From: Pseudomonadota bacterium
Lineage (GTDB): Bacteria; Pseudomonadota; Gammaproteobacteria; Xanthomonadales; Rhodanobacteraceae
Assembly: GCA_023388255.1 (NCBI GenBank)
Contig: JAEWGO010000022.1
Span: 1-64,000 of the forward strand
Reading direction: 5' to 3'
Length of the DNA: 64,000 nt
Part shown: positions 36,377-44,987 of the stretch, piece by piece
Position numbering within the stretch: position 1 is the first letter of the stretch
Layout: each line of letters starts with the position of its first letter
Program-made: the position numbers and the translations under genes
Notes under the pieces: generated by a model
The model's input: only the letters and a program-made list of their open reading frames with translations
Database searches by the model: none
Told to the model about the DNA's origin: nothing

Positions 36377-36817
36377 TCAGTTGCCGGTCGTCTCCAGCAG
36401 CACGTCCGGTATCCACAATTGCTGCCATCGCGCGATCTTCTCGTCCGCGCCCAGCGATTGCGGCGACGCCGGCACCGGCGCGCCGAGTGCCGCGTTGCCA
36501 TCCAGACAACCGGCGTTGGCAACGCCATAGAGGCGCGAAGCGTGCCGGAAGATCGCCGCGACCAGCACGCCACACCGACCGCAGAGCAGGAACTTCGCCG
36601 CGTTCGAGCCCTGTTCGTACTCGCGCAACGCGTCCGCATCGCTCGCCGATATTCGCAACTGCCCGGCAGGATCGGAAATCCAGACCGAGCCGTGCTTGCG
36701 GCAAAACGAGCAATCGCAGGCGCGCGGCACGATGCGCGCGAACGCCCGCCGCGTCGCCAGCGCGATGTGCAGCCGGCCGCAATGGCAGCTGCCGCGCAGG
36801 GTCGTCGCTTCGCCCAT
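36377..36817 (-). CDS. GFA/CENP-V-type zinc protein
   Basis: A 146-residue protein of the glutathione-dependent formaldehyde-activating enzyme family. Zinc ligands are visible as GSCHCGRLHI, CDCSFCRKHG and LLCGRCGV. Most family members have no proven Gfa activity; a formaldehyde role should not be assumed. ATG 36817 is chosen; a GTG 12 bases upstream is in frame. It starts 19 bp after the M48 peptidase gene. Confidence 0.8.
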   Translation of the reverse strand: MGEATTLRGSCHCGRLHIALATRRAFARIVPRACDCSFCRKHGSVWISDPAGQLRISASDADALREYEQGSNAAKFLLCGRCGVLVAAIFRHASRLYGVANAGCLDGNAALGAPVPASPQSLGADEKIARWQQLWIPDVLLETTGN

Positions 36818-36836
36818 TGCAGCCGACACGGTCGGT

Positions 36837-38183
36837 CTACTTCGCCGTGGATGGCAGCGGCGCGTTTGCGGTCGGATTGTCCTGGTTTTCCTTCAACCAC
36901 AGCATCGACGCGTGCACGCGCTGCCAACCGCTCGGGTGGTCGTAGAACAGGACTTCCTCGAGCGCCCCCGGCTTGATCTTGCGATAGGCCGACAGGCGCA
37001 TCGCGGCCATGGCGAAGCCGTTCGGCTCGCGTGCGGCATCGAGCCCGAACGCATCCGCCTCGGCTTCGGCTTGGCGCACGATCGAATTCGTCAGCGGCGT
37101 GGCGAAGAAGAAAAACAACGACAGGATCGCCAGCGCCAGCGGCAGCGCGGCCGGATCGGCGCGACCGCGCAGGCCGAGTCGACCGCCCCAACGCGCGAGC
37201 GCGACGTCGAAGCCGCGGTGGGTGATCCAGAAGCCGAGCGTCAGCACGAGGCTCAGGTAGACGATCAGGCGCAGCGCATGATTGAGCACGTAGTGGCCCA
37301 TCTCGTGGCCCATCACCGCCTTGATCTCCGGCAACGAGGTTTTCTCCAGCAGGTTGTCGTTGAGCGCGACGCGCGTGGTGCCGAGGAAGCCGGACACGTT
37401 CGCGCTGATCCGCGTGGTCTGCTTGGACGCATCGAACTCGACCACATTGTCGGTCGGCACCTGGTTCGCGCGTGCCAGCGACAACACCGCATCGCGCGCC
37501 GGCCCTTCGCGCAGCGGTTTGTAGCTGTTGAACAGCGGTTCGACAAAGACCGGCGCCAGCATCATCAGGAACAGCAGCACGACGAAGGTGCCGCTGCCCG
37601 CCCACACCCACCAGCGCGCGCCGGCCTTGCGGATCGCCGCATACAGCAGCGCCAGCAGCGGCGGCACGATCACCAGCGAAACCGCCATATCCTTGAGCTG
37701 GTCGCCGAACCAGCCGCCGAACGTCTGCGTGGCGAGTCCATATTGATGCTCGCGCACGAAATCGGTGTAGATCGACAGCGGCGCGCCGAGCACGAAGCCG
37801 ACCAGCAGCCAGAGCGCGGCGTACAGCATCACCTGCAACCAGGGTCGCCGGCTCGTTCGCTCGGCGATGTCGCGCATGCGCTGCGAGAGCCGGCCGCACA
37901 ACAGGATCGCGGCAACCGCGAAGCCGTACAGCAGGCCCCACAGCTTCAGCCAGTAGCCGCCTTCGAAATACGCGTTCGACGAGGCGCGCTGCGCCGGCGA
38001 GAGCAGATCGACATAGGCGTCGGTCGCCCGCTCGACGTCGAAGCCCGGCCCCGGCCGTGCCACGTCCGGAATCTGCAGGCCCGGCGGAAAGTCGCGCACA
38101 AGCGGAGACCCTTCCTGAGCACTGGCGATGCCCGCCAGCAGGATCGAAACCACGAACATCAGCCCACACAGGATCCGCCGCAT
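36837..38183 (-). CDS. Ste24-type M48 membrane zinc peptidase
   Basis: A 448-residue protein with an N-terminal signal peptide (about 1-22) and several membrane helices. The zinc site HEMGHY lies around residue 290 in VMGHEMGHYVLNHA, and the third ligand Glu is in VRQAEAEADAFGLD. Family members remove damaged or prenylated membrane proteins; the bacterial ones probably act in membrane protein quality control. It is of the CAAX-protease (Ste24) length rather than the shorter HtpX length. Confidence 0.88.
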   Translation of the reverse strand: MRRILCGLMFVVSILLAGIASAQEGSPLVRDFPPGLQIPDVARPGPGFDVERATDAYVDLLSPAQRASSNAYFEGGYWLKLWGLLYGFAVAAILLCGRLSQRMRDIAERTSRRPWLQVMLYAALWLLVGFVLGAPLSIYTDFVREHQYGLATQTFGGWFGDQLKDMAVSLVIVPPLLALLYAAIRKAGARWWVWAGSGTFVVLLFLMMLAPVFVEPLFNSYKPLREGPARDAVLSLARANQVPTDNVVEFDASKQTTRISANVSGFLGTTRVALNDNLLEKTSLPEIKAVMGHEMGHYVLNHALRLIVYLSLVLTLGFWITHRGFDVALARWGGRLGLRGRADPAALPLALAILSLFFFFATPLTNSIVRQAEAEADAFGLDAAREPNGFAMAAMRLSAYRKIKPGALEEVLFYDHPSGWQRVHASMLWLKENQDNPTANAPLPSTAK

Positions 38184-38255
38184 GCCACGCCCCTTGGCTT
38201 TCGAAGATGCGCCAGCGTCGGGCATAGATCGCATCGGCGTCAATCCGCCAAACGA

Positions 38256-38287
38256 CACGGGCCGCGTCGTTGCCAACGCGGCCCGTG
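38256..38287 (-). terminator. Hairpin after the 155-residue exported protein gene
   Basis: A perfect 12-bp GC-rich stem (38256-38267 with 38276-38287, 8-base loop) lies in the gap between the exported protein gene and the peptidase gene, both on the minus strand. A short T-rich tract follows on the minus strand. Confidence 0.6.
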
Positions 38288-38309
38288 AAAGAAGCATGCG
38301 GGAAGTGCG

Positions 38310-38777
38310 CTACTTCCTCGCGCGGCCTGCCTTGCTGATCGTGAATCCGCCGAAGCTGATGCCGATATCGACGCCTTCTCCGGCGCCGGCCAGCGCCAGC
38401 GAGACGGTGCCCTTGGTCAACACCTGGGCCGTGCCGGACTTGCCCGCACCGATGCTGGCATCGCCTTGCGCATAGGTGCCGAGCACGTCCTCGATGCGAT
38501 GCACGTCGGTGAAGCGGCCGGTTCCGTTGTCGATGTGCGACTTGCCGACGGTCAGGCCGCCGCCTTTCGCATGGATGTTCACGCGCATCGACTTGCCGTT
38601 CTCGCAGGTGACCACGCCGTGGCCTTCAGCACGCTTGTAGATGGCGGCCCAGCCGGTCAACGAGAACTTGAGCTTGCAGTCCAGCTGCGCCGATGCGGCA
38701 CTGGCGCGCTGCGGAATCGCCACCGCCATGGCCAATGCCACGGCGGCGCCCAGAAACGAAAGACAACCATGTTTCAT
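38310..38777 (-). CDS. Exported Gly-rich protein of unknown function
   Basis: A 155-residue protein with a signal peptide of about 27 residues (ending RASAAS) and a mature beta- and Gly-rich body: ISFGGFTISK near the end and two Cys (LDCKLK and VTCENG) that probably pair. AGGAG lies eight bases before ATG 38777. I do not recognise the family. It has its own downstream hairpin and so is likely monocistronic. Confidence 0.7.
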   Translation of the reverse strand: MKHGCLSFLGAAVALAMAVAIPQRASAASAQLDCKLKFSLTGWAAIYKRAEGHGVVTCENGKSMRVNIHAKGGGLTVGKSHIDNGTGRFTDVHRIEDVLGTYAQGDASIGAGKSGTAQVLTKGTVSLALAGAGEGVDIGISFGGFTISKAGRARK

Positions 38778-38972
38778 CGTCAACACTCCTCTGTGGGTGA
38801 TGCGCGGATGGGAAGTCTCGACGGTCCCGGCTGAACGAATCGGAACCCGCGGCTTGCGCCGCCCGGCTACCTTATCCGATCACCCTTCCGAAGTGCGGCC
38901 ACGGATGGCCGCTTCTGGCGTCGGCAAAGCCGACATCCTGCACGTCGACGAGGCGTGATGCCGATGGCGTGC

Positions 38973-39500
38973 TCAGGACGAGCGCATGGACAACGCCTGC
39001 AACTCGCGCCAACGCGCAAGCTTGGCCTCGCGCGGGATCGAGGCATTCGCCGGACTGGTCGAGGGCAGCGCGAGAATCACCAAGCCGGCCAGTCGCACCA
39101 CATCGATCGCCGGCGCGATGCGGCGCCTGAAGACCTGATGCGCCTTGGCGCCGTTCAATGCGAGCGCACGGATCGACGGATACTGCTGCAGCAGTGCCGG
39201 GATATCGTTGGCGACCTCGCTGCCGGACACGATGCTGCTGTCGAGGCTGCCGGCACGCTCGCAGCGCTCCAGCACATCCCAGATGCCGATGCGGCAGGCC
39301 TGCAGCCGGGCGATGCGCTGGCCGTATGGCAGTGCCGGCCCTGCGCCGTAGAGCAATCCCATGAATGGCCAGAACAGGTTGTGCGGATGTGCGTACGACT
39401 GGCGCATCGCCAGCGAACGCAAGCTCGGCACCGTACCGAGCACCAGCACCCGGCAACCGGCGCCGACCTGCGGCGGAAAGCTTTCGACGGAGGCGGTCAC
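38973..39500 (-). CDS. DNA-deoxyinosine glycosylase (family 6 UDG-like)
   Basis: A 175-residue member of the uracil-DNA-glycosylase superfamily, the hypoxanthine-specific branch. The N-terminal active-site motif is LGTVPSLRSLAMRQSYAHP followed by HNLFWPFMG; in family 6 the Asn of this block is catalytic. The C-terminal motif reads LPSTSPANASI. It should excise hypoxanthine from deaminated adenine. The start is a GTG at 39500. Confidence 0.87.
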   Translation of the reverse strand: MTASVESFPPQVGAGCRVLVLGTVPSLRSLAMRQSYAHPHNLFWPFMGLLYGAGPALPYGQRIARLQACRIGIWDVLERCERAGSLDSSIVSGSEVANDIPALLQQYPSIRALALNGAKAHQVFRRRIAPAIDVVRLAGLVILALPSTSPANASIPREAKLARWRELQALSMRSS

Positions 39501-39582
39501 CTGTGCGCTCGTCCCTGGTCTCGAACATCAAAAAGCGGCCTTCCATGGCCGCAGTTTTCAATGGAGTTCATTCCCCGGCGCA

Positions 39583-40131
39583 CTAACCGGCTGTCTGTTT
39601 GAGCGCGGCGAGATCGGCCAGCACCTGCTTGGAATTTTCCTTCGGATCGACGTCCTTGTAACGCTTGGCGACCTTGCCTTCGGGATCGATCAGGAATGTC
39701 TCGCGGCGCGCGTAGTGCATGCCGAGTTTGGAGGTCAACACGCCATAGGCCTTCGCGGTCGACTGGTCCGCGTCCGACAGCAGGCGGAATGGCACGTGGT
39801 ATTTCTCGGCGAACTCGGCGTGCGATTTCACGTCGTCGAGGCTGACGCCGAACACGTCGGCGCCGGCCTTGCGCAACGCGATGATGTCGTCGCGGAACGT
39901 GCATACCTCGGTCGTGCAGCCGGGCGTGAAGTCCTTCGGATAGAAATACAGCACCGTCCATTTGCCGCGCTCGTCGGCGAGCGTATGCCAATCGCCCTTC
40001 TGGTCCTGCAGGCGGAAATCCGGTGCGGACTGGCCGACTGCCGGGCCGGGACTTTCGGGCGCGTCGGCGGCGAACAACGGCGCCGCGACGAAGGCGAACA
40101 GCAGCGCGAGAACAGAAAGCATGCGGGTCAT
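39583..40131 (-). CDS. Exported Bcp-type peroxiredoxin
   Basis: A 182-residue thiol peroxidase. An N-terminal signal peptide (about 1-22, ending PLFAA) is followed by the peroxiredoxin fold. The peroxidatic Cys is in FTPGCTTEVCTF; the second Cys, four residues later, is the usual Bcp resolving position. Cytosolic Bcp lacks a signal peptide, so this one probably acts in the periplasm, where its reductant is unclear. GGAG precedes ATG 40131. Confidence 0.88.
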   Translation of the reverse strand: MTRMLSVLALLFAFVAAPLFAADAPESPGPAVGQSAPDFRLQDQKGDWHTLADERGKWTVLYFYPKDFTPGCTTEVCTFRDDIIALRKAGADVFGVSLDDVKSHAEFAEKYHVPFRLLSDADQSTAKAYGVLTSKLGMHYARRETFLIDPEGKVAKRYKDVDPKENSKQVLADLAALKQTAG

Positions 40132-40295
40132 CGGAGAATCTCCATCAAGGTCAGGCGTGCAGGTACGACGCGACGAAGCCGATCCAGTCTACGCCGGCAC
40201 ATGCATTGGACCGGCGTTCGCCGCAAAATCGTTCAGGCATCGGCAGGCTTGCCGTTCCGATCGGGCGCGGCAAGCCGTGCGACAAGGCGGGAGTC

Positions 40296-40514
40296 ATGGT
40301 TCTCAAGCATCTGTACCACGCACGCGGCAGCGACGGGCACGACTACGAGGTGCACGTCTACGTCGAACCGGCCAACCACGAGAACGCGCACATCGAACGC
40401 CTCGCCAAGATCTGTCTCGCCGACGGCGGCGAGTTGCGCGTGCTGTCGCGACACCACTACGAAATCGTCGCGACCGGCGTCACGCTCGAAACCGGCGATC
40501 CGGATGCGATTTGA
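40296..40514 (+). CDS. 72-residue small protein
   Basis: A short soluble protein starting MVLKHLYHARGSDGHDYEVH, with alternating charged and hydrophobic residues that fit a small alpha/beta fold. GCGGGAG lies before ATG 40296, and codon use matches the neighbours. I do not recognise the family. It lies between two minus-strand genes and is not obviously cotranscribed with anything. Confidence 0.6.
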   Translation: MVLKHLYHARGSDGHDYEVHVYVEPANHENAHIERLAKICLADGGELRVLSRHHYEIVATGVTLETGDPDAI

Positions 40515-40543
40515 TCTGCCGTTTCCGTAGCGCCCTGTGCACG

Positions 40544-40999
40544 CTATTGGCGCAAACCCGCTCGACCGCGCTCATGCGCGGCGATGAACGCATCGACCGA
40601 TGTGCCAGCAATCATTTCGGCGATTGCCACCAACGGCAACTGATCGAGCGTCTTGAAGCGCACGCAAGCCTTGCCGATATCGGGCTTGCGCCCGATCGCG
40701 GCGAATGCCGCGCGCAACGTCGCATCCTTGTCTGCCTCCAGCGGCAGCACGCCGAGGTACAACGACCACGCGTTCTTCTGCGCGGCAAACGCGACAACGC
40801 TCAGCGGCTGGCCGTTGTAGGTATCCGGATAGCGCGCGAGCGGAACCTCATAACTCGGCATGCCCCAGCGCATCGCCTCGACGCAGCCTGCCGGCAGATG
40901 CGCGACGATCAATTCGCGCAGCGCGATTGCGACTGCGCGCCGCTGCGGCGGCAGGTCTTCGATATAGGCATCGACCGTAGCGGCCTCGCTGCGCGCCAT
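40544..40999 (-). CDS. DUF1801 (YdhG-like) protein
   Basis: A 151-residue protein with the DUF1801 core: VDAYIEDLPPQRRAVAIALRELI, EAMRWGMPSYEV and LYLGVLP, then RFKTLDQLPLVAIAEMI. The family is widespread; some members are annotated as iron-binding (frataxin-like fold), but a role is not proven. ATG 40999 starts 7 bp after the stop of the lipoprotein gene, so they are probably cotranscribed. Confidence 0.78.
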   Translation of the reverse strand: MARSEAATVDAYIEDLPPQRRAVAIALRELIVAHLPAGCVEAMRWGMPSYEVPLARYPDTYNGQPLSVVAFAAQKNAWSLYLGVLPLEADKDATLRAAFAAIGRKPDIGKACVRFKTLDQLPLVAIAEMIAGTSVDAFIAAHERGRAGLRQ

Positions 41000-41006
41000 C
41001 GCCGCC

Positions 41007-41732
41007 TCACTTCTTCTTCGCGGGTTTGGACAGCGGCAGGAACTTTGCCGCATCGTAGCCACCGACCTCGAACACCAGCGTACGTGCGCCCTTGCCCTTC
41101 TCGATGACGTCGATGCTGAGCTTGCGCGTGCCGGCGAGTTTGGCGATGAGCGCCTTGTCGTCGTTGATGAACATCGCCGGTTCGCCGGTCGGCGGCAGAT
41201 AGGCCTTGAGCTTGGCTGGCTTGTCGTCGAAGCGCGCCGACAACGTACAGGTGCCGCGGCATTCGAAGCCCTTGCCGCTGCCGAACAGGTACGCACTCTC
41301 GCCCCAGGCGGAATGCCGGCGCAGGATCAGGCGCACGCGCGCGGCTGAGTCGGCGTCGCTGCTGTAGATCGACGCGGTGCTCTGCTCGCCGCCCGACTCC
41401 TTGTTCGACTGGTAGATCCACAGGCGCTCGAGGCGCCGCCGCGTGACGATCTCCTTCGCCTGTGCGGTCGCGTCGGCCAAGGTTTCCTGCACTTCCTTCG
41501 CCGCCGCGGAACCCGGATACTTGGTGACGATTTCCTGCCCGATCGGCGCAGCCAGTTCCCACGACTTCTCCTGCCGCAAGGTGCGATACAGATCGAGTGC
41601 CTTGGTCGACTGCGGATCGGTCGCCGCCGTGGCCGGAGCCGGCGCAGCGGCGCTCGGCGCTTCGGATTTCGAACACGCGGCCAGCGCGCCGGCGGCCGCG
41701 AACAACAGGATCAGCACGGAGCGGCTGCGCAT
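41007..41732 (-). CDS. Lipoprotein of unknown function
   Basis: A 241-residue protein with a lipobox (GALAAC, Cys at about 20). An Ala/Pro-rich linker follows, then a helical region and a beta-rich C-terminal domain with ARFDDKPAKLKAYLPPTGEP and TLVFEVGGYDAAKFLPL. It resembles periplasmic lipoproteins that bind a partner through the C-terminal domain, but I do not recognise the family. ATG 41732 is chosen as the start directly before the signal peptide. Confidence 0.7.
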   Translation of the reverse strand: MRSRSVLILLFAAAGALAACSKSEAPSAAAPAPATAATDPQSTKALDLYRTLRQEKSWELAAPIGQEIVTKYPGSAAAKEVQETLADATAQAKEIVTRRRLERLWIYQSNKESGGEQSTASIYSSDADSAARVRLILRRHSAWGESAYLFGSGKGFECRGTCTLSARFDDKPAKLKAYLPPTGEPAMFINDDKALIAKLAGTRKLSIDVIEKGKGARTLVFEVGGYDAAKFLPLSKPAKKK

Positions 41733-41794
41733 CGAAACTCTCCCGGATGGTCGAGCCCGCATCCTAAGGCAACGCCGATCAAGTTGCCTTTGCC

Positions 41795-41880
41795 GTCATT
41801 CCGGCGAAGGCCGGAATCCATTTTTCTTTTCAAAACATGCCAATGAAATCACGATGGATCCCGACCTTCGCCGGGATGAC
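41795..41880. repeat. REP-like inverted repeat pair (copy A)
   Basis: Two 26-bp units (41795-41820 and 41855-41880) are inverted copies of one core, GTCATTCCGGCGAAGGCCGG, separated by 34 AT-richer bases. They lie between a lipoprotein gene and a DUF4124 gene. The same core recurs at 62199 and, more diverged, at 53694. This is typical of mobile REP-like elements in Proteobacteria, which also form strong mRNA hairpins. Confidence 0.8.
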
Positions 41881-41934
41881 GACTTGTTCAGTCGTTGCCC
41901 TAACCGGCCAGGCGCTGCGAATCCGCAAGCTGAA

Positions 41935-42507
41935 TCAATAGCGCCGGCACGGATCGCGGCCGGCGTTGCGTTCGTAGGTCGATACGCGCGCATCGCGCTC
42001 GCGACCGGCGCGACCGATTGACCCGGCCGCGGCAAGTCGCCGGCAGACGTCCGCTCGCGGCAACGCGATTGCCGAAACGCCGACCTTCTCGGTGCCGCTT
42101 CCGCGCGAGGCTCGACCGTGGCCGCCGGCGCGCGCAGTGCTGATCGATTTCGGGCAGGCGGTGTGCTGATAGAAGACCTCGCCGTTGTCCGCACGACATT
42201 CGTACGAGAGCGCCTCGCTGCCACGCGCACCGACGTGCGAGGAACCACGCCTTGCACCTGCAGGCGACTTCGCCGACACACCGTAGTCCGGCGCCGGCGA
42301 TGGTGGCGGCGCGGGCGCGATCTCGATCAGCGTCTCGCGCTGCGTGGTGGCGCAGGCGTGGTCCTGGTACGCCACGCGGCCCTCGGCATCACGGCATTTG
42401 TAGACCGATTCCGCATGCGCAGCCTGTGTGCCACCCAGCCATGCCAGCACTGCGATCATCATCAACGGCGTCGTCGATCGCGTGCGAAACAGTGTCGTGA
42501 TGCCCAT
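41935..42507 (-). CDS. DUF4124-domain exported protein
   Basis: A 190-residue protein. The N-terminal signal segment (about 1-33) is followed by the DUF4124 motif, VYKCRDAEGRVAYQDHACA at about 35-53, with the two Cys that form a disulfide. A second similar segment (YECRADNGEVFYQHTACP) follows. The C-terminal half is Arg/Ala-rich and disordered. The function of DUF4124 proteins is unknown. It is divergent from dinB. GGGAGAGG precedes the start. Confidence 0.75.
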   Translation of the reverse strand: MGITTLFRTRSTTPLMMIAVLAWLGGTQAAHAESVYKCRDAEGRVAYQDHACATTQRETLIEIAPAPPPSPAPDYGVSAKSPAGARRGSSHVGARGSEALSYECRADNGEVFYQHTACPKSISTARAGGHGRASRGSGTEKVGVSAIALPRADVCRRLAAAGSIGRAGRERDARVSTYERNAGRDPCRRY

Positions 42508-42653
42508 CGCGCCTCTCCCTTCGTGAGGGCAACAGGATCGCGTCCCACGCGCGACGCGACGACCTTCGATTGACGCGTCCACCTGTAGGAAATCGCCGCG
42601 GGCAGAGTGGCGCGGTAGCATCGTTCCTTTCTTCTTCGCCATCCCGCCGCGTC

Positions 42654-43718
42654 ATGCGCAAGTTCATCCACGTCGACATGGATGCGTTCTACGCATCGGT
42701 CGAGCAACGCGACGATCCTTCGCTGCGCGGGCGTCCGGTCGTGGTCGCATGGCGCGGCGCGCGCTCGGTGGTGTGCGCGGCGAGCTACGAGGCGCGCACG
42801 TTCGGCGTGCGCTCGGCGATGCCGGCTGCACGCGCCGAACGCCTGTGCCCGGATGCGGTATTCGTGCCGCCGGATTTCACGCGCTACAAGGCCGTCTCGC
42901 AGCAGGTGCGCGCGATCATGCTGCGGCATACCGCCCTGGTCGAACCGCTGTCGCTCGACGAAGCCTATCTCGACGTGACCGAATCGAAGTCCGGCCTGCC
43001 GAGCGCAACCGCGATCGCCAGGACGATCCGCGCGCAGATCCGCGACGAAACGCAACTGACCGCATCGGCCGGTGTCGCGCCGGCCAAGTTCCTCGCCAAG
43101 ATCGCCTCGGACTGGCGCAAGCCCGACGGCCTGTTCGTGATCCGCCCGGAACAGGTCAAAGCGTTCCTCGAACCGCTACCGGTGTCGCGCATCCACGGCG
43201 TCGGCAAGGTCATGGATGGCAAGCTCGCCGCGCTTGGCATCCGCACCGTCGGGCAACTGCGCGAAATCGACGCGCATGCGCTCGAAGCGCGCTTTGGCCG
43301 CTACGGGCGGCGGCTGTCCGAACTCGCGCACGGCATCGACCATGGCGAAGTGAAACCGGATCGACCGACGCAATCGATCTCGGCCGAGGACACGCTCGCC
43401 AGCGACGTCCCGCTCGAAGCGATCGCACCGGTGATCCGTGATCTCGCCACGAAGACCTGGGCCGCGACGCAACGCACCGAGCGCATCGGCCGTACCGTCG
43501 TACTGAAGCTCAAGACGCGCGAGTTCCGTATCCTGACGCGCAGCCGCACGCCCGACCTCGCACCACGTTCCGCCGCTGAACTCACCGCGATCGCGCTGAC
43601 CCTGCGCGAGCAGGTCGAGCTGCCGTCGACGACCCTGTATCGCCTCGTCGGCGTCGGTCTCGCCAACTTCTTCGACCCGGACGACACGCCAATGCAGTCG
43701 GCGCTGTTCGAGGAATGA
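42654..43718 (+). CDS. dinB: DNA polymerase IV
   Basis: A 354-residue Y-family translesion polymerase. The catalytic residues are present in HVDMDAFYASVE near the N-terminus and in EPLSLDEAYLDVT (Asp-Glu pair at about 104). SAGVAPAKFLAKIASDWRKP and the helix-hairpin-helix IHGVGKVMDGKL follow. The C-terminus lacks a clear beta-clamp motif beyond QSALF, which fits the usual Pol IV pattern. No LexA box was identified by eye upstream. It is divergent from the DUF4124 gene. Confidence 0.95.
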   Translation: MRKFIHVDMDAFYASVEQRDDPSLRGRPVVVAWRGARSVVCAASYEARTFGVRSAMPAARAERLCPDAVFVPPDFTRYKAVSQQVRAIMLRHTALVEPLSLDEAYLDVTESKSGLPSATAIARTIRAQIRDETQLTASAGVAPAKFLAKIASDWRKPDGLFVIRPEQVKAFLEPLPVSRIHGVGKVMDGKLAALGIRTVGQLREIDAHALEARFGRYGRRLSELAHGIDHGEVKPDRPTQSISAEDTLASDVPLEAIAPVIRDLATKTWAATQRTERIGRTVVLKLKTREFRILTRSRTPDLAPRSAAELTAIALTLREQVELPSTTLYRLVGVGLANFFDPDDTPMQSALFEE

Positions 43719-44273
43719 TGCGGCGATTCGTGAACGCATCCGGCGAAGATCGCGGGCAATCGATTCCGGAGCCGTGTCGCCGACACTCGCTGCCGGTTTT
43801 TCGCCGATCGGGATCGCCCCGCCGTCGCACCGACATGCCTTTGCGCCCGCATGTCATCCGCTCCGGTTGGTCATCGACGACGTGGACCGGCCATCTTCTG
43901 AGCAATTCGCGCCGGCAACGCGTCCTGCGGCGGAGGCATCTCGATACGTTCCGCATATTCGCCGCGGCGCGCGACGGGAAGCCCGCAGCCCGGAGGCAGC
44001 GGCGAAATCCCGATCCACGATCCAAGAACTGACAGATATTGAAATCTGTTATCACATAGCGCACCATCCACTGCCCGAGTGGGACGAACCATGCCGGTCA
44101 CCCGCCTTGGCCGCGACTCCGGCGTCGCCACGACGCGGCAACGAATCGGCAGAAGCGAGCCAGGCGCGTCGGATGCAATGCCCGGCAGCTGCGATCGAAC
44201 GGCCGCGTTGGACCCACCCGCGCCGGCGATCGGGATCGGCAATGCAGACGTCAGGACAACGAGAGGAACCCCC
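43719..44273 (+). promoter_or_regulatory. 555-bp non-coding stretch with a palindromic operator candidate
   Basis: I see no supported gene in this stretch. A palindrome with 6-bp arms (ACAGAT at 44032-44037, ATCTGT at 44044-44049, six bases between) lies about 225 bases before the SDR-like gene. It is a plausible TetR-family binding site because the second gene of that operon is a TetR regulator. GAGAGGAAC directly before ATG 44274 is the ribosome binding site. The promoter itself could not be fixed with confidence. Confidence 0.45.
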
Positions 44274-44987
44274 ATGAACCTGCTCACCCGCGATCGATCC
44301 ACCTCCGCACGCCCTTGCACCAAGGCGCGCGCAACTGCGCTCATCACCGATGCGGCGCACGGCGGCTGCGCGATCGCGCAGAGCCTTGCGCAGCGAGGCG
44401 TCGCTGTCGCTCTCGGGCACGCGCGTTGCGATACCGACACCGCGATGCGCGCGATCGCCACGATCGCCTCGGCGGGCGGCTATGCGGTGGCGATCGAGAT
44501 GCACGACAGCGACGAGGTCGCGGCGATGGATCTGTTCGATCGCACCGAGGACGTGTTGGGTCGCATCGACGTGCTCGTCGACAATCGCGTTGCGAAGGTT
44601 CCGACGCGCGGCAGCGAAGACGAATTGTTCGACCGCTATTTCGGTGTCGAACTGCGCGGCATGGTCGATGTCGTGCGAGAAGCGGCGCCGCGCCTGCGCG
44701 GCGGCGGCGCGATCGTGTGCCTGTCCGATGCCCGCCGCGACGGAGCGCCGCGCACACAGGCCTGGATGACGCCGCTCGCGGCGCTCGAATGGCTGACCTG
44801 CACGTTTGCAGCCGAACTGGTGCGCTACGGCGTGCGCATCAATGCGATCGCACCGTCCGCCGATTGCGACGAGCAGGCGATCGGCGAAGCGGTCGCGTTG
44901 CTGCTCGGCGCCGACGGCTCCGACTGCAACGGCCAGGTTTTCGATGTCGGCGCCGCCGCGCTGCTGGCTATCGGAGCTGCGGCATGA
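44274..44987 (+). CDS. SDR-like protein lacking catalytic and cofactor residues
   Basis: A 237-residue protein that aligns along its length with short-chain dehydrogenases (for example RYGVRINAIAPS near residue 185). The TGxxxGxG cofactor motif is replaced by TDAAHGGC, the NNAG motif by DNRV, and the catalytic YxxxK by W164 and L168 (QAWMTPLAALEW). It should not be an active NAD(P)-dependent dehydrogenase. Its stop overlaps the TetR start by 4 bases, so the two are coupled. It may be a ligand-binding or regulatory partner. Confidence 0.8.
   Translation: MNLLTRDRSTSARPCTKARATALITDAAHGGCAIAQSLAQRGVAVALGHARCDTDTAMRAIATIASAGGYAVAIEMHDSDEVAAMDLFDRTEDVLGRIDVLVDNRVAKVPTRGSEDELFDRYFGVELRGMVDVVREAAPRLRGGGAIVCLSDARRDGAPRTQAWMTPLAALEWLTCTFAAELVRYGVRINAIAPSADCDEQAIGEAVALLLGADGSDCNGQVFDVGAAALLAIGAAA

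Noticed and set aside
36377..36817. Formaldehyde detoxification gene
   Set aside because: The zinc motifs identify the GFA fold, but no formaldehyde dehydrogenase gene is nearby and most family members lack this activity.
43719..44273. Possible coding frames in the gap before the SDR-like gene
   Set aside because: Several open frames exist on both strands, but they are Arg/Pro/Ala-rich, lack family motifs and overlap one another.
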